Assembly: GCA_951799425.1 (NCBI GenBank)
Contig: OX637398.1
Location: 18,734,270-18,798,269, forward strand
Direction: 5' to 3'
Source: Ilex aquifolium
Taxonomy: Eukaryota; Streptophyta; Magnoliopsida; Aquifoliales; Aquifoliaceae
DNA length: 64,000 bases
The notes under the pieces were generated by a model. That model made no database searches. It saw only the letters and a list, made by a program, of their open reading frames with translations, and was not told the DNA's origin. This document shows, piece after piece, positions 21,721 through 33,227 of this stretch. The number at the start of each line of letters is the position of its first letter. The first letter of the stretch is position 1. Both the position numbers and the translations under genes were made by a program.

Positions 21721-22149
21721 TGGGAGATCGTGTCTTCTTAGGAAAAAAGTCCTTGGAAAGGTGTTGTGTGATTTGGGAAGATGGGCAAGTTGAGTCTGCA
21801 ATAAATTGGACCATTTGAGGTTTTGGAACGAGTTGGAGCTGTGACGTATAGTTTGACATTACCTTTGGATTTGTCGCAACTCCATGATGTATTTCACGTA
21901 TTTGTACTTCAGAAGTATTTGCCAGACCCATCGCATGTCTTGACTATTGAGTTCATTGAGTTGAATGAAGATTTGTCCTATGTTGAACAACCGATAGATA
22001 TTTTGGGTTGCAAGGAGAAAGTGTTTCGCACAAAGACTATTCCGTTAGTGAAAGTTTTGTGGCGAATTCATTCGGTGGAAGAGGTAACGTGGGAGAGTGA
22101 GGAGCTTATGCGGGCCCAGTATTCTCATCTATTTTCTTGTGGTAAGTAA
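21721..22149 (+). pseudogene. Gypsy integrase C-terminus and chromodomain
   Basis: After VGDRVFLG-type residues the piece 21,823-22,149 reads RVGAVTYSLTLPLDLSQLHDVFHVFVLQKYLPDPSHV, then a chromodomain-like tail ending VKVLWRIHSVEEVTWESEELM. This fits Tekay-type chromoviruses, in which the chromodomain steers integration to heterochromatin. This final block is open to the stop at 22,147. Confidence 0.85.
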
Positions 22150-22171
22150 ATTTCGAGGTCAAATTCTTTTT

Positions 22172-22182
22172 AGTGGGAAAAA
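22172..22182 (+). other. Polypurine tract of plus-strand Gypsy element
   Basis: agtgggaaaaa just before the LTR start; a degenerate version of the AAGGGGGGAAGAA tract that primes plus-strand DNA in this lineage. Confidence 0.55.
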
Positions 22183-22684
22183 TTTATGAGACCCGAACAT
22201 GAATAGCATGACATTTATATAATTATAGGGTTTAATGTGTAATATGTGATATTAGTTATGGAGATTAAATTACACTTATCGGAATTACAGGGAGTTGGGT
22301 AATATTATAAATAATATTTTCTAGGGTTGAATTTTATGATGGAAATGTGTTTGGGTGTAATTTAATAAGTGATTGAAAATTATGAGTTATGTGTGTGAAA
22401 AAGGGAAATCAAGGGGGACCTAGGTGTAGTTAGGTGAATATGAATGTGTCATCAGGACACATGTCCTGGAGTTGGTGTGTGTGTTGAGTTTGGAGGAGTG
22501 TCTTCAAACTTGAAGACAATGGGTGTTCAACCGAAAGTTAGGGTCGGAAATGGCTACTTCTGCCAGCCAATCCAATTATACTCGGAAGTAGAAAAGACAA
22601 ACCGAGCCAAACTGAATTACAAGTCAACCGAACCGATAACCGACCTTGAATGTCGGGCGGTTTACGAGTCGGCTAACGGGTGGG

Positions 22685-22898
22685 CTTAAATTCTATTGTA
22701 GACCTAAAATTTCTTTAGCCCAAGCCCAGTTTATTTGTCTAGCAGGTGTATAAACTTAAATTGGATCCAAAACATCATTTTCTAGCCCAGACTTAAATTC
22801 TATAGTAGACCTAAAATTCCTTTGGCCCAGACCCATTTAATTTGCCCAGCAGATCTATAAACTTAAATTGCATCCAAAAATCCTTTTCAAGCCCAAGA
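22685..22898 (+). repeat. 107-bp tandem duplication inside the hAT element
   Basis: cttaaattctat.gtagacctaaaatt starts at 22,685 and again at 22,792; two diverged copies with GCCCA-rich segments. It lies between the left end and the transposase 3' end. Confidence 0.85.
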
Positions 22899-23499
22899 CC
22901 ATTTCATATGCTATACATCATTTGAGGCCCAAACCAATTTGGTATTTTGTTTTACTGTACCATGAATTATTTTACAACCTGTAACTCAATCAAATAAGAG
23001 CAAAAAAACATTATCATTAAAATGAAAATAAAGTGTAGACTGCAGCAACTATGCAAGTTTGCTTCAAAAATAGTTGTACAACCACAACAACCAAAATAGG
23101 TAAACCATTTACACCGCCAAAAATCAGTAGTCTAAATACAAAAGTCAGTAGTTAGTATGCTTCAAAAATCTGCAGTGCACCATTGCAAAAATTAGGACTC
23201 AACAGTCATATAACCTACAAGGGAAGTAATGCAAACACAGATTTATAGACAACTTCATGATTCTTAACAAAATACTTAAGATTAAGAACATAAAGGACAT
23301 AATAAATCACATTAAAAACATACCAAAGATGTTTTTTTGTCAAAAGCAGTAGCCTAAATATAATCATCAATAACAGTCGCATGAGTTGCACTCCCATCCA
23401 ATTCTAAGATAAAACATAAAAAAAATATGATTATATTTAGAGAAGTAACATTCTAAAATAAAGAATAATAACAAGTTGAAAAAATAAAACAATATATAT

Positions 23500-25020
23500 G
23501 TTATCTGAGTCAAGTTCAATGATTTTCATGTAATCCATTGCATCTCGGTCATCAAAAGGATTTAGATCTGTTAACAAATTCTGTGCACAAACAATTACCT
23601 CGACTATTTTTGGGGATAATGAACTTCGAAATGGATCTAGTACACGCCCTCCTGTACTAAACGCAGATTCAGAAGCAACTGTGGATATTGGAATAACTAA
23701 CATATCTTTTGCAACATGAGAAATGATGAGATACTTAGCCGAATTCAGTTTCCACCAGTTAAGAATGTCAAATTCTAGATTTTTTACCTCACAACCATCA
23801 CTCAAATACTGGTTAACCTCAGATTTAGTCTACAATTGAGCACTACTTGATTCAAACTAAGCATATATATGCCAAAAGGCCTGGCTAGTATCTACAACAA
23901 TCACACTTGAAGAACTAGGGTCACATAAAGGAGGATTAAAGGTATTTCATGACTGTACCTCACTAGAATTTCCAAAAACTAATGCATACTCATCATACAA
24001 CCGCTGAAACACATTTTTTACTTTGTCCAACATTTCCTCTGCCTCATTACTGTTTGCATCAAAGTTTTGTTTGAGCCAAAATGATAATGCACCCAACTTA
24101 CATCGTGGATCCAGTAAAACAACAACAAATATCAATAAATTCATCTTTTCAGTGTTTCCCCAATATTTATCATACTTCTTCTTCATACTCATTGCCATGA
24201 CACTCAAAAAGGGATCACGATCCTCACATAGTTTGGACAAACTAGTTTGAACAATACAAAACTCTTGAAAAAGTAAATTGCATGTGACATACAAGGACCC
24301 AGAAATTCGCAAAGTAGAATCATAGAAAATCTTTAGAAATTTCACAAGAACCCTCACATTTTCCCAATCAACATACCGATGAGACCCTAATGTCTCTTCA
24401 TATAGTTAAGGTTTTGAATAAAATTCCATGTATCAGTTGTGAAACTAAACCTATTAGCCGAGGACCCAAGAATTTTCTGTAACTTATCCCTTTCATTTTG
24501 ATAAAGTTTGATGCAGTCTCTAGCAACAGTCGTGCGAGACGGAACTTGGAACTTTGGCTCTAGTGTCCTACAAAACCATTTAAAGCCATGGGCTTCCACA
24601 GTTCGAAAAGACTATTCATCCATAATAACCATTTCTGCAAGTGTCAGTCTTGAAGTTTCTTGATTAAACTTATGAATCATGACATTGCTAAGACCTAAAT
24701 CTCCCTCTAGTTTTTTTTTTCTCAAAACATAACAATTGTTGACGTTTATTCACATTTCTACCAAGAAATTTTGTGCAGCTGTGGTTCACATGAGATGTAA
24801 GGGATGACGTACCATGCTTCTTAGAATCACATTGATAAACCTTGTGACAGTATTTGCACACCGCCCTATGAACTTGGCCTTTTTTCCTCTCTAGCACTTT
24901 GAAATGATTCCACACTTTTGACTTCCCTGGTTTTTTATTTTCAGATTTCTCATTCTTATAAGTCTCCATAGGGTCATCAATCACTTGTGTAGCATCAGCC
25001 AAAGTTGTATTCCCCTCCAT
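23500..25020 (-). pseudogene. hAT transposase, internally deleted
   Basis: Start ATG at 25,018-25,020. A BED zinc finger follows (SKVWNHFKVLE..., VCKYCHKVY, and H-x4-C in HVNHSC). After a frameshift at a lysine run (near 24,710) come FKWFCRTLEPKFQVPSR and FSFTTDTWNFIQNLNY, carrying the first catalytic Asp region. The frame then jumps to a KFLKIFYDST segment (24,300-24,357), so the middle of the RNase H-like catalytic fold is missing. DPRCKLGALSFWL (about 24,050-24,110) and the C-terminal dimerisation domain VIPISTVASESAFSTGGRVLDPFR (23,620-23,690) are conserved. Order and motifs place it in the Ac/DAYSLEEPER-like plant hAT group. It cannot make active transposase. Confidence 0.9.
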
Positions 25021-25329
25021 CTAAATAAAAAAAATAAATTTCTTAGATATAAATCATGCAAGCTTAGATATAAAAAAAATCCAGATTCAATGAATACAAA
25101 AATGCACGAATTAGATAAACACAAAAAGAGAACATACATAAATAATTTATGGTATGATATCCACAAAAATAGATAGAATAATTTATGGTCAGATTCAACC
25201 TATTGTCATGAATGTTTAATTATTTATGGTCAGAAAAATGAGTTTTAACTCGATCGTTGCATAGAGATGGAGTGAAACCTCTAGATTGTTACAGAGGTTG
25301 AAACCTTTGGATCGTTACAAAGAGATGGC

Positions 25330-25700
25330 TGCTTTCAAGCAGTGAGTTTCAAGACCAAAAAAAGAAAGTATTCAAAAAAAGTGTATAAGAAATTAGAGAG
25401 CAAGGAGAAAATTGAAAAAAAATGAAAAAAAAAAATTTGATGGCAGTGAGTTTCAAGTAGAAAAGGAAAAACTCACTGCTTTCAAGCAGTAAGTTTCAAG
25501 GCCAAAAAAAAAAAAATGTATTCAAAAAATTTGTATAAGAAATTAGAGAGCAAGGAAAAAAAAGAAAAAAAGAAAAAAGAAATTGATGGCAGTGAGTTTA
25601 AGACCAAGTAGTGAGTTTCAAGCAGAAAATGAAAAACTCACTGCTTTCGAGCAGTGAGTTTCAAGACAAAAAAAAAAAAAAATGTATTCAAAGAAATGGA
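25330..25700 (+). repeat. Subterminal tandem repeat of the hAT element, about 3 copies
   Basis: The motif gcagtgagtttcaag followed by an A-rich run, gtattcaaa and agaaattagagagcaagga recurs from about 25,335, 25,482 and 25,646 (steps about 147 and 165 bp). It lies upstream of the transposase start, where hAT elements often carry transposase-binding repeats. Confidence 0.78.
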
Positions 25701-26653
25701 TAATCAGAGATAATGAAAGAGAAATTTACTAGTCAAAGAAAAAAGGGTTGAGATCTGCTTGATTGGGCTGAGATCTAATTCTACTCCAAAGGGTTGAGAT
25801 ATACTTCTACTCGATCATTGATGCCATTCTGTGGTCGATGGGGGATCCATGGATGAAGAATAGTAGAATAAAAATAAGGGTTTTTTTCATTTGTGAGAGA
25901 GAGAAGCGGTAGATGAGAGATTGAGATAGTGAAAGTCTAGGGTTAGTTTGCTTTTTTATATATATATATGTTTTTTTTAAAGGACAAATCCAGAGTGTAT
26001 ATATATATTTTATATTATTATTAAATACTATTCGGGCGGGTTGGTTATTTCGGGTTTGGACTTGAAGGTATCCGCAAGTTGAACCAATTTTATCGGTTAA
26101 TCTATATTTTCTTCCGAAACCGACCCGGGCCCGTTTTCTGTTCAAAAGGGTCGGTTTCGGTTCTGTTTGTCGGGTATTTTGCACAGCCCTATTGAAGACT
26201 ACCTCGGTGGTTGGGTGTAAAAGAAAAACAAAGAGGGATTAAGAAGAGAAGAGAGGAAGAAACACAGAGTGCAAGAGGAAGGAAAAAAAAAAAAGAAGAG
26301 AGGAAAAAATGCGGAGAGTTATGAGAGGAGAGGAGAAAGGAGAGGAGAAACAAATACTGAAAGCTAAGCAAGAAGAGGAGCTTAATTAGCTAAGTTTTGG
26401 TGTTTGGGTTAAAGAAATGGTTCACTAAGAGTCAAGTTTAGTGTAGAGATCTTGAAGTTAGTTTGTATAATACGTCATGTGTTATGTTGTACATAGTTTG
26501 TTAAGTTATTTTTAGGGTATGGTGCCCTAATTATGTTGTAACGTTGTGCTATGTAAATGTTAGTTTTTCTTACTAAAGTGAATAGTTTTGATTATTATTA
26601 TTATTGTACATATTAATTACTCTGATTTTAATTATGATTAAATGGTTAATAGG

Positions 26654-27517
26654 TAGGGATGTCAGTAGACCAGAAAAAAACGGGTATTCATCCAAACTTA
26701 CCCTGTTTGGACCGGAGATGGACCATATGTATTGGACGACGGACATATACGGGAATACCCGTATAAACCTGTGCGGAGATGGAAGTGGGAATGGACTGAA
26801 ATTAATCCCTGCCCCGCTAAACCTGTAATATATATATATATATATATATTGAATAATAATAATAATAATAAAACAGCTAGGTGTTTGAAATTTTATCCCA
26901 TACATATTTTTCCCTCCAAAACCATCTCATCATCTATTTCTATCACATGTTTAATCATTTAATATTTGATTAATTTGTAGTTTAACATAATTTTTATTTC
27001 AGACATTATCCATACACGGTAGTATACACATGTTGAGAAAATTTATTGAATTACGTATTTTTGTCGATATTTTTAAAAAAATAATGAGTAAAAATAAATT
27101 TTAAATGATGTAATCAAATAAATGAAGGAAATAAAAATTATTATTTAATACAGTGGGATCAATTTTTTGGACGCTTGAATTTTATGTTTTATCGTGTCTT
27201 CAGGCACGGGTTATGACTAGTATATATATAACAAATAAAATAATTAAGTGCAACACACATTTATTATACATATTATTTTTGTGAGTTTTTATGTTTGATC
27301 CATTTATGAGGTTTTATGATTTTTTTTATAATTTTTTTCTTAAAAACATAGAAATTAATTGTTATGGGCAGGGACAGTGATGAGATCAAAATTTACGTAC
27401 GAGGCGAGGATGGGGATTAAAATTTTTTCCGCTAACGGGGTGGACAAATATTTTTGAAACGGATACGGGGGTAGAGACTACTCCCCTCGCCCCCGTCCCG
27501 GTCCACTACCATCCCTA
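26654..27517. mobile_element. Non-autonomous hAT-like element, 864 bp
   Basis: Ends read TAGGGATGTCAGTAGACC (left) and TAGGGATGGTAGTGGACC (right, inward), matching at 15 of 18 positions. Flanking 8-mers are TTAATAGG (26,646-26,653) and TTAACAGG (27,518-27,525), a target duplication with one change. No transposase is present. The interior has CCCGT-rich ends, an AT/AAT microsatellite, and a segment shared with 47,975-48,210. Confidence 0.88.
26826..26871. repeat. (AT)n followed by (AAT)n microsatellite
   Basis: AT run to about 26,849 then AAT run; inside the 864-bp element. Confidence 0.9.
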
Positions 27518-27775
27518 TTAACAGGTTAAAGTTATCCACACACTATCTCTTTTTCAGGATGAGGTGTGACAAAATTATTCTTTTATTCACTTTTTTTTTG
27601 TCAATATCTTTGTTTTTAATGATTTTTTTTTTGTCTATGATAGAATTTTGTGTATTGGAAATGAAATTTTAAAAAAATAAATATAATGTACGATGGTGGT
27701 TAGAATTTTTATACACAAGGTTTTGCTTCAGTTTGCTAACTAACTAAAATCCTAACTTCGTCTTTAGTATATATT

Positions 27776-30016
27776 TGTGACGTCCAAAAAATCGGGGTTT
27801 TTTGTCAACCCGTTGATCATCCATCAACCCGTGAAATACCCGTGGATACCGTGTAACTCGATATTACACGGTTATGCCCCAATTACCAGGATCTATAATT
27901 TAACAAAATTCGGGCATAGTCTCTTTTGTACGGGGAGCTCTACCCAAAACACAACCTGTGCAATCACACAATATTGACCACATCGGGTTCATTTATCCAT
28001 ACTCATATAACAACATGTAATTTTACACTAAATATAGTCCATATGAGTTTGATTACAATTCTTTTCCATAGATTTACATGCCTAAAATCAAATTTAGCAA
28101 ATGTTTTACAAAAGATGGTTTAAAAGCCACAAGTCGGCTTTTCTTCATTTTTGAGGCCCCGAGTGTGAGCCGTCCACCGGTGTATACCCCGTACCTGAAA
28201 TGTTCCTCATAAAGGGTGAGCCACGCTTAATAGAGTATCTCCTAAAGAGGCTACTCCCTAACCTAGATGCATATGAAATGTCACATGCAATTTCAACAAG
28301 CCACAAAGTATTCCAATCAAGAATACTCAATGTTGGAATTCACTATGTCATGCCATGAAATGAGATGAGACTCACTCATGCAACTCAATCCGAGCCTTCA
28401 CTGGCTCCCATCACCCATGCAATGCCATGAGTATAAAACCGGGTATTCCAAGCCCTTGCCATTGATGTTGTACATCCAATGACCTTTTAAAATTCTCCGG
28501 GTCTTTCTTGTGGTGGGTATTTATGGACTTACACCAACGGCCATCAACGGTTCTGCGTACATCGACACATTTTATGGACTAAACCAAGGGAGTGCGTATC
28601 TTAAACACCGGGTCTCTCACCCGAGGGATAGTCTAGCCCCTCTTGCTAATCCTGACCCAATTTATTATGCAAACCGTGTGACTCAATCGGGTCCCCGACC
28701 TAACTTTCCCGTGCCCACCCATCATCCACCAAGTGTGGTGTTTGATGCCAACCATGCACACACCCCCACAAAATGCGATGTCTCCGTGCATATGCAATGT
28801 AATGCACAATTGTAAAACAACAATCATGTCCAATATGCTATATATACCATATGGACCACTTTAACCACATATCAACATATTCCATGGCAAATTATATCCC
28901 AAGCATATAATTACCATAATTCATCACAATGTCAATATATCAAAAAACATATATCAACATTTTCATTCAACTACTATTTCTCAAGCATGTTATACATAAT
29001 TTATGCAATAACACATTTAATTTCACATAGACATTTAATCAAATACCTTCAAGGCACCAAATCATGTAATCGTATAAAATGCCCAAATTCATCACATAAC
29101 TCAAGAAATCACATTAAGTGATTTTTACATACCCAATTATCAAAACTTCCAAGAAATTACAAGTTAGCAATTTCTAATTAGCAATTCATACTAGAATCGA
29201 ATTTACCCATTTTTATTAAATCAACTACAATAGGCAAGTATTAAAATACATCTAACAACCTAATCATTTCACATAATCGTCTTAGGTTGGAAATAAACCT
29301 AATTAGGATAAAAATCCTACCTCTTGGAGCGTAATACGAGTTGTAGAAAGTCTCCAAGAATACCTCTCAAGCTCAAACTTTGATTTACCCAAGATTTCAT
29401 TTTTAAATCTTTGGTAAAATCCATCCTTTTTGATATGGTTGCGTAGCTCTCGTCGCGTAGATGAACTTTAATACTTGGTTCGAAGGATTCCGACCGGCAG
29501 AACTCCGTAGATCGAAGAGAGAAAGTAGAGTTTTCTCTCTTTTTCCCTCTCTTCCCTGTCTTCTCTTCCAACGTTAAAACCCAACAGAGAGTTGTGGAGA
29601 AAATCAGATTTTTGTCTCCTATTTATACCCTTTAATGCTTGGTCTACGTCGCGCCACGTGTTCCATATTCTCGGTTCTGTTTTTGCCACGAAACGATTAA
29701 ATTTCGTCCCGGTTTAAGTTTGAAATATTTTTATATGAACTTCCTTTAAATTATTTTAAAATTTTCAAAATTTTATTTCCGGGGTCGTTTTTGAGGTCAC
29801 CTGACACGCGGTCGACTTGTAAAACGTAAAAAAATTGACTATCTCGGAATCCGACGAAAATTGATTGGGCAGCTAGATTTCATGAGACGAATCCAACGGT
29901 GAGGTCCATTTCTTCATCTGAATTCTAAAAAAAATATGGGTTTTCAACCCGTACCGAAGTGACAATTTACCGTTTTGCCCTTTTTCACTAAAATTCAAAT
30001 TTACCCAGGTTTTATA
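27776..30016 (-). mobile_element. 3' LTR of minus-strand Tekay element
   Basis: On the plus strand it begins TGTGACGTCC and ends GGTTTTATA, a mutated form of the GTTTTACA end of its partner. Read on the minus strand it would start TGTAAAACC. Length 2,241 bp. Open frames inside it are not conserved with its partner and I do not count them as genes. Confidence 0.92.
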
Positions 30017-30029
30017 TTCTTCACCCCAT
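30017..30029 (-). other. Polypurine tract of minus-strand Tekay element
   Basis: Minus strand ATGGGGTGAAGAA directly before the 3' LTR, preceded by AATTTCGGGGATGAAATTC, the usual sequence context in this lineage. Confidence 0.8.
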
Positions 30030-30176
30030 AACAGAATTTCATCCCCGAAATTCACACACTCATGCACACTTAATCGCATGCATATGCAACAAGTAATACA
30101 ATACTTATGGTTACAAAAATGTACCTCCATTCTAGAACAAGAACGGATAACTGGTACGTATAGTGTCCTCACGCTC

Positions 30177-30715
30177 TCATGTCGCCTCCTCCACACCTCG
30201 GTGCTTCCATAGCACCTTCACCAGCCTCACGGTCTTGTCTCGCAAAAATTGCTCTCGGCTATCCATGATACGCACGGGTCCCTCCTCGAAGGTCTTATCC
30301 GCATCAACAATCAATTCACCCCAATCCACCACAAGTGTCAGATCTGGAGTATACTTCCGAAACATAGAGACATGGAATACCGCGTGAACACCCGATAAAT
30401 TTGGTAGCAATGCCAACCGGTAAACAACTGTACCAACCCTCTTGAGTACCTCAAAGGGCTCGATATACCTCGGCGATAGCTTTTTCTACTTCCCGAACTT
30501 GACCACTCCCCCCTCTTAGGCATCACATTCAAGAAGACGTGATCTCCCACCTCGAACTTTAGAGGTCACCGCCGTCTGTCGGCGTAGCTCTTCTGTCGGC
30601 TCTGAGCCGTGAGAAGATGATTCCGTATCAAGTCCACCTTCTCTGAGGTGTCTCTGACCAATTTTGGACCCGTAGAGGGTCTCTCTCCCACCTCCGTCCA
30701 ACAAACCGGAGAACG
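30177..30715 (-). pseudogene. Integrase C-terminus and chromodomain (minus-strand Tekay)
   Basis: Minus-strand residues run SPVCWTEVGERPSTGPKLVR, then LTAQSRQKSYADRRR, GDHVFLNVMP, a frame change, SPRYIEPFEVLKRVGTVVYR, LALLPNLSGVHAVFHVSMFRKY and a chromodomain tail ending VKVLWKHRGVEEAT. It would tether the integration complex to chromatin. At least two stops or frameshifts break it. Confidence 0.85.
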
Positions 30716-30900
30716 AGCCTCACATATAGTGCCTCTTCATCCCACTCCAATAATACTGGATGCGAAGATCATAGTACATCTTCTTGCCACCGGGATGTAC
30801 AACAAAACGGGAGCAATGAAACTCTCTAAGGATCTCCTATCTCAGATCCACAGACTGGAGAACCACAAATTTTCCCCTATACCGAAGACCATCATCCGAG
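30716..30900 (-). pseudogene. Integrase zinc-binding N-terminus, core deleted
   Basis: HPGGKKMYYDLRIQYYWSGMKR is the start of the H2C2 finger. It joins within a few codons (near 30,720) to a segment that normally follows the catalytic core, so the second half of the finger and the D,D,E core are gone. The deletion removes integration function whatever the state of the rest. Confidence 0.83.
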
Positions 30901-31039
30901 TGAATGGCCCAACTCTCGTCACCTGTTCCCGGCCCCTGATAGACAATATCTCCCTGTCCTGTCCCTGAGACTCAATCACCCTACTCAGTAGGGAAGGCGT
31001 AGCCACCATACTCCCCAAAGTACCCTGAGTCTGACTCCT

Positions 31040-31720
31040 ATAGTGTAGCCCGAACTACCTCACAGTCTCGAGCATTTGCTACTCCCGGGAAGCCACACTG
31101 GCCAGGGCTCCTCGTGACTTCCCACTGAATGCATCAGCCACCACATTTGCCTTACCAGAATGGTAATGCAAAGTGAAGTCATAGTCCTCTAAACACTCTA
31201 TCCACCTGCGTTGCCTCATGTTGAGGTCCCGTTGTGTGAAGATGTACTTCAGACTCTTGTGGTCCTAAAACAGCTCGAACTGCTCACCGTATAAATAGTG
31301 GCGCCAAGCCTTCAAGGCAAAGATAATGGCTGCCAACTCCATATCATGCGTAGGGTAATTCTGCTCGTGGTTCTTTAATTGCCGAGAACCATAAGCTACC
31401 ATTCTCCCGGACTGTATCAAGACACAACCAAGTCCGTCCTTGGAGGCATCTCAATACACTGTGTATGTTTGTCCCTTTTCCAGAACTATCAGAATAGGAG
31501 CTGAAGTAAGCCTCCCATTCAACTCTTGGAATGCCCTCTCACACGAGTCATCCCACTGAAACTTGACCTCCTTCCGAGTCAATCTCGTCATAGGTGCAGC
31601 TAGTCGGGAGAAGTCCTCAATGAACCTCCTGTAATACCTCGTCAATCCCAAGAAATTGAGTATCTCAAAGTCTAACTTTGGTCTCTCCCAACTCATACCG
31701 CCTCAACCTTCTCTGGGTCA
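31040..31720 (-). pseudogene. RT connection and RNase H (minus-strand Tekay)
   Basis: FLGLTRYYRRFIEDFSRLAAPMTRLT (31,580-31,680), then QWDDSCERAFQELNGRL, D-A-S-like residues near 31,440, [36 protein letters not shown] and [16 protein letters not shown] stop lies next to the DHKSL motif. The order is standard Gypsy. Confidence 0.87.
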
Positions 31721-31722
31721 AC

Positions 31723-32450
31723 TCACACACCCGAAACCGACACTACGTGTCCCAAAAATTTCACCTCTGTAAGCCAAAATTCACACTTGTTGAACTTGAC
31801 ATACAACTGATGGTCTCTCAAGGTCTGGAGAACAACCCTCAAGTGACCCTCATGCTCCTCCTTAGACTTGGAGTGGATCAGAACGTCATCAACAAAGGCC
31901 ACGACAAACTGAACTAGGCAGGGTTGGAACACCCTATGCATGAGATCCATGAATGCCACCGAGGCATTCATCAATCCAAAAGGCATAACCGTGAACTCGA
32001 AATGCTCATATCGTGTCCTAAATGTAGTCTTAGGGATATCTATCTCCCTAATCCTCAACTGATGGTATCCCGTGCGTAAATCTATCTTGGAGTAGACTCG
32101 CGCCCCTCTCAGTTGATCAAACAAGTCATCAATCATCGGCAAAGGGTATCTATTCTTGATAGTATCCCTATTCAACTGTCGGTGGTCTATGCATAACCAA
32201 AGGGTCTTCTCCTTCTTCTTGGCAAACAACATTGGAGCCCCCCAAGGTGAGGTACTCGGTCTAACGAAGCCCTTGTCCATCAATTCTTGCAATTGGACCT
32301 TGAGTTCTTGCAACTCTATAGGTGTCATTCTGTGCAGAGTCATAGAAATGGGTGATGTACTGGGGTGCAACTCAATAGTGAAGTCTACATCCCTATGTGG
32401 TGGTAATCCCGGTAGTTCATCCAGAAAAAAACGTCCTCATACTCACAAAC
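31723..32450 (-). pseudogene. Reverse transcriptase (minus-strand Tekay)
   Basis: A long open piece from 32,370 to 31,723 covers most of the RT. Visible motifs are [82 protein letters not shown] and the catalytic FVDDVLIHS. The FVDD box keeps both aspartates. It is the best preserved domain of this element. Upstream residues (ELHPGTSPI) extend it to about 32,400 in the same reading. Confidence 0.92.
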
Positions 32451-32528
32451 CACCCGAGGTAGACCAAACTCTTGTCTCGCCTCATCCTCCAAGGTAAGGC
32501 TTGCTAGCCAATCCATCAACTGCCCGTG

Positions 32529-32960
32529 TCAACGGGAGTCATACACTACTTGGGGTAAAACATTATGTTTCTCCCCCTGAAACTTGAAACAAACACCCTC
32601 CGGTGTGCAGGCACTGACCCTCTTCCGATCACAATCAATGACAACTCGGTGTGCCGTCAACCAGTCCATCCCAAAGATGAAATCAAACTCCGATATGTCC
32701 ATGATCCTAAGGTCCACGGTGAGTAGAATTCCTGAGATCTCTAACTCACAACCCTGATATATCTGATCAATACTCACCCTAACTCCTAGGAGAGAACTCA
32801 CATGCACTGGCTCTTCCAAGGTCTCAACCTCTAAGCCCAAGTCCCTTACACATGATGTAGAAATAAATGAATGAGATGCACCAGAGTCAAATAATACCCT
32901 TGCCCATAAATGAGAGAGTAGAAATGTACCCTGAATAACCAACTGATCCACTGGCTCAGT
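32529..32960 (-). pseudogene. Aspartic protease (minus-strand Tekay)
   Basis: 140 codons in one frame. ARVLFDSGASHSFIS carries the D-S-G active site, followed by the EFDFIFGMDWL motif that marks Gypsy proteases. The domain itself looks intact; it is separated from RT by a stop after SR near 32,529. Confidence 0.9.
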
Positions 32961-33227
32961 CTGAGGTGTGATGGCGTAGACACACCCCTAGGTCCCCGAA
33001 GTCCCAGCTTGTGAGCCTTGTCCTCGACCTCAACCCATGCTCTGGCCCATCTGGCCTGCTTGCGGAGTCCCAGCTCGCGAAATGGTAGGGGCCTGTGCAG
33101 CATCCTGGAACTGATACTGGCTTCCCTGACCCATGGTGGGGTAGGGAGGAATAAAGTGAGTTTGTGCATGCCCCACTGATGACTGGGACTGGGATGCCCC
33201 ATAGCTCTAGGATCCCTGCCTCTGAGG

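Larger units (their letters stand above)
22518..26191 (-). mobile_element. hAT transposon, 3,674 bp, with 8-bp target duplication
   Basis: Flanked by perfect 8-bp duplications TTGAAGAC at 22,510-22,517 and 26,192-26,199. Terminal sequences AATGGGTGTTCA (left) and TAGGGCTGTGCA (right, read inward) agree at 8 of 12 positions. Subterminal regions are rich in CCGAACCG/CGGTTTCGG motifs. A minus-strand transposase with BED finger and hAT C-terminal dimerisation domain lies inside, but with its centre deleted. It sits in a Gypsy LTR. Confidence 0.95.
18369..27571 (+). mobile_element. 5'-truncated Ty3/Gypsy chromovirus (Tekay-type) with nested insertions
   Basis: Protease, RT, RNase H, integrase and chromodomain follow in Gypsy order on the plus strand, then a polypurine tract and a 3' LTR (22,187-27,571). 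The 5' LTR, gag and primer site are missing. The first 95 bp (TGTCACACCCAATCCC...) look like the end of a Tekay LTR in the opposite orientation. The LTR is inflated from about 0.83 kb to 5.4 kb by two hAT insertions. Frames are heavily broken. Confidence 0.86.
22187..27571 (+). mobile_element. 3' LTR of plus-strand Gypsy element, interrupted twice
   Basis: Starts TGAGACCCGAAC after the polypurine tract and ends GAGGTGTGACA. It contains the hAT element 22,518-26,191 and the smaller element 26,654-27,517, each with duplicated target. Without them the LTR would be about 830 bp. The downstream 5 bp cannot be paired because the 5' LTR is absent. Confidence 0.75.

Noticed and set aside
28510..28815. 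ORFs inside the Tekay LTRs
   Set aside because: They are not kept open in both LTR copies and have no recognised motif.
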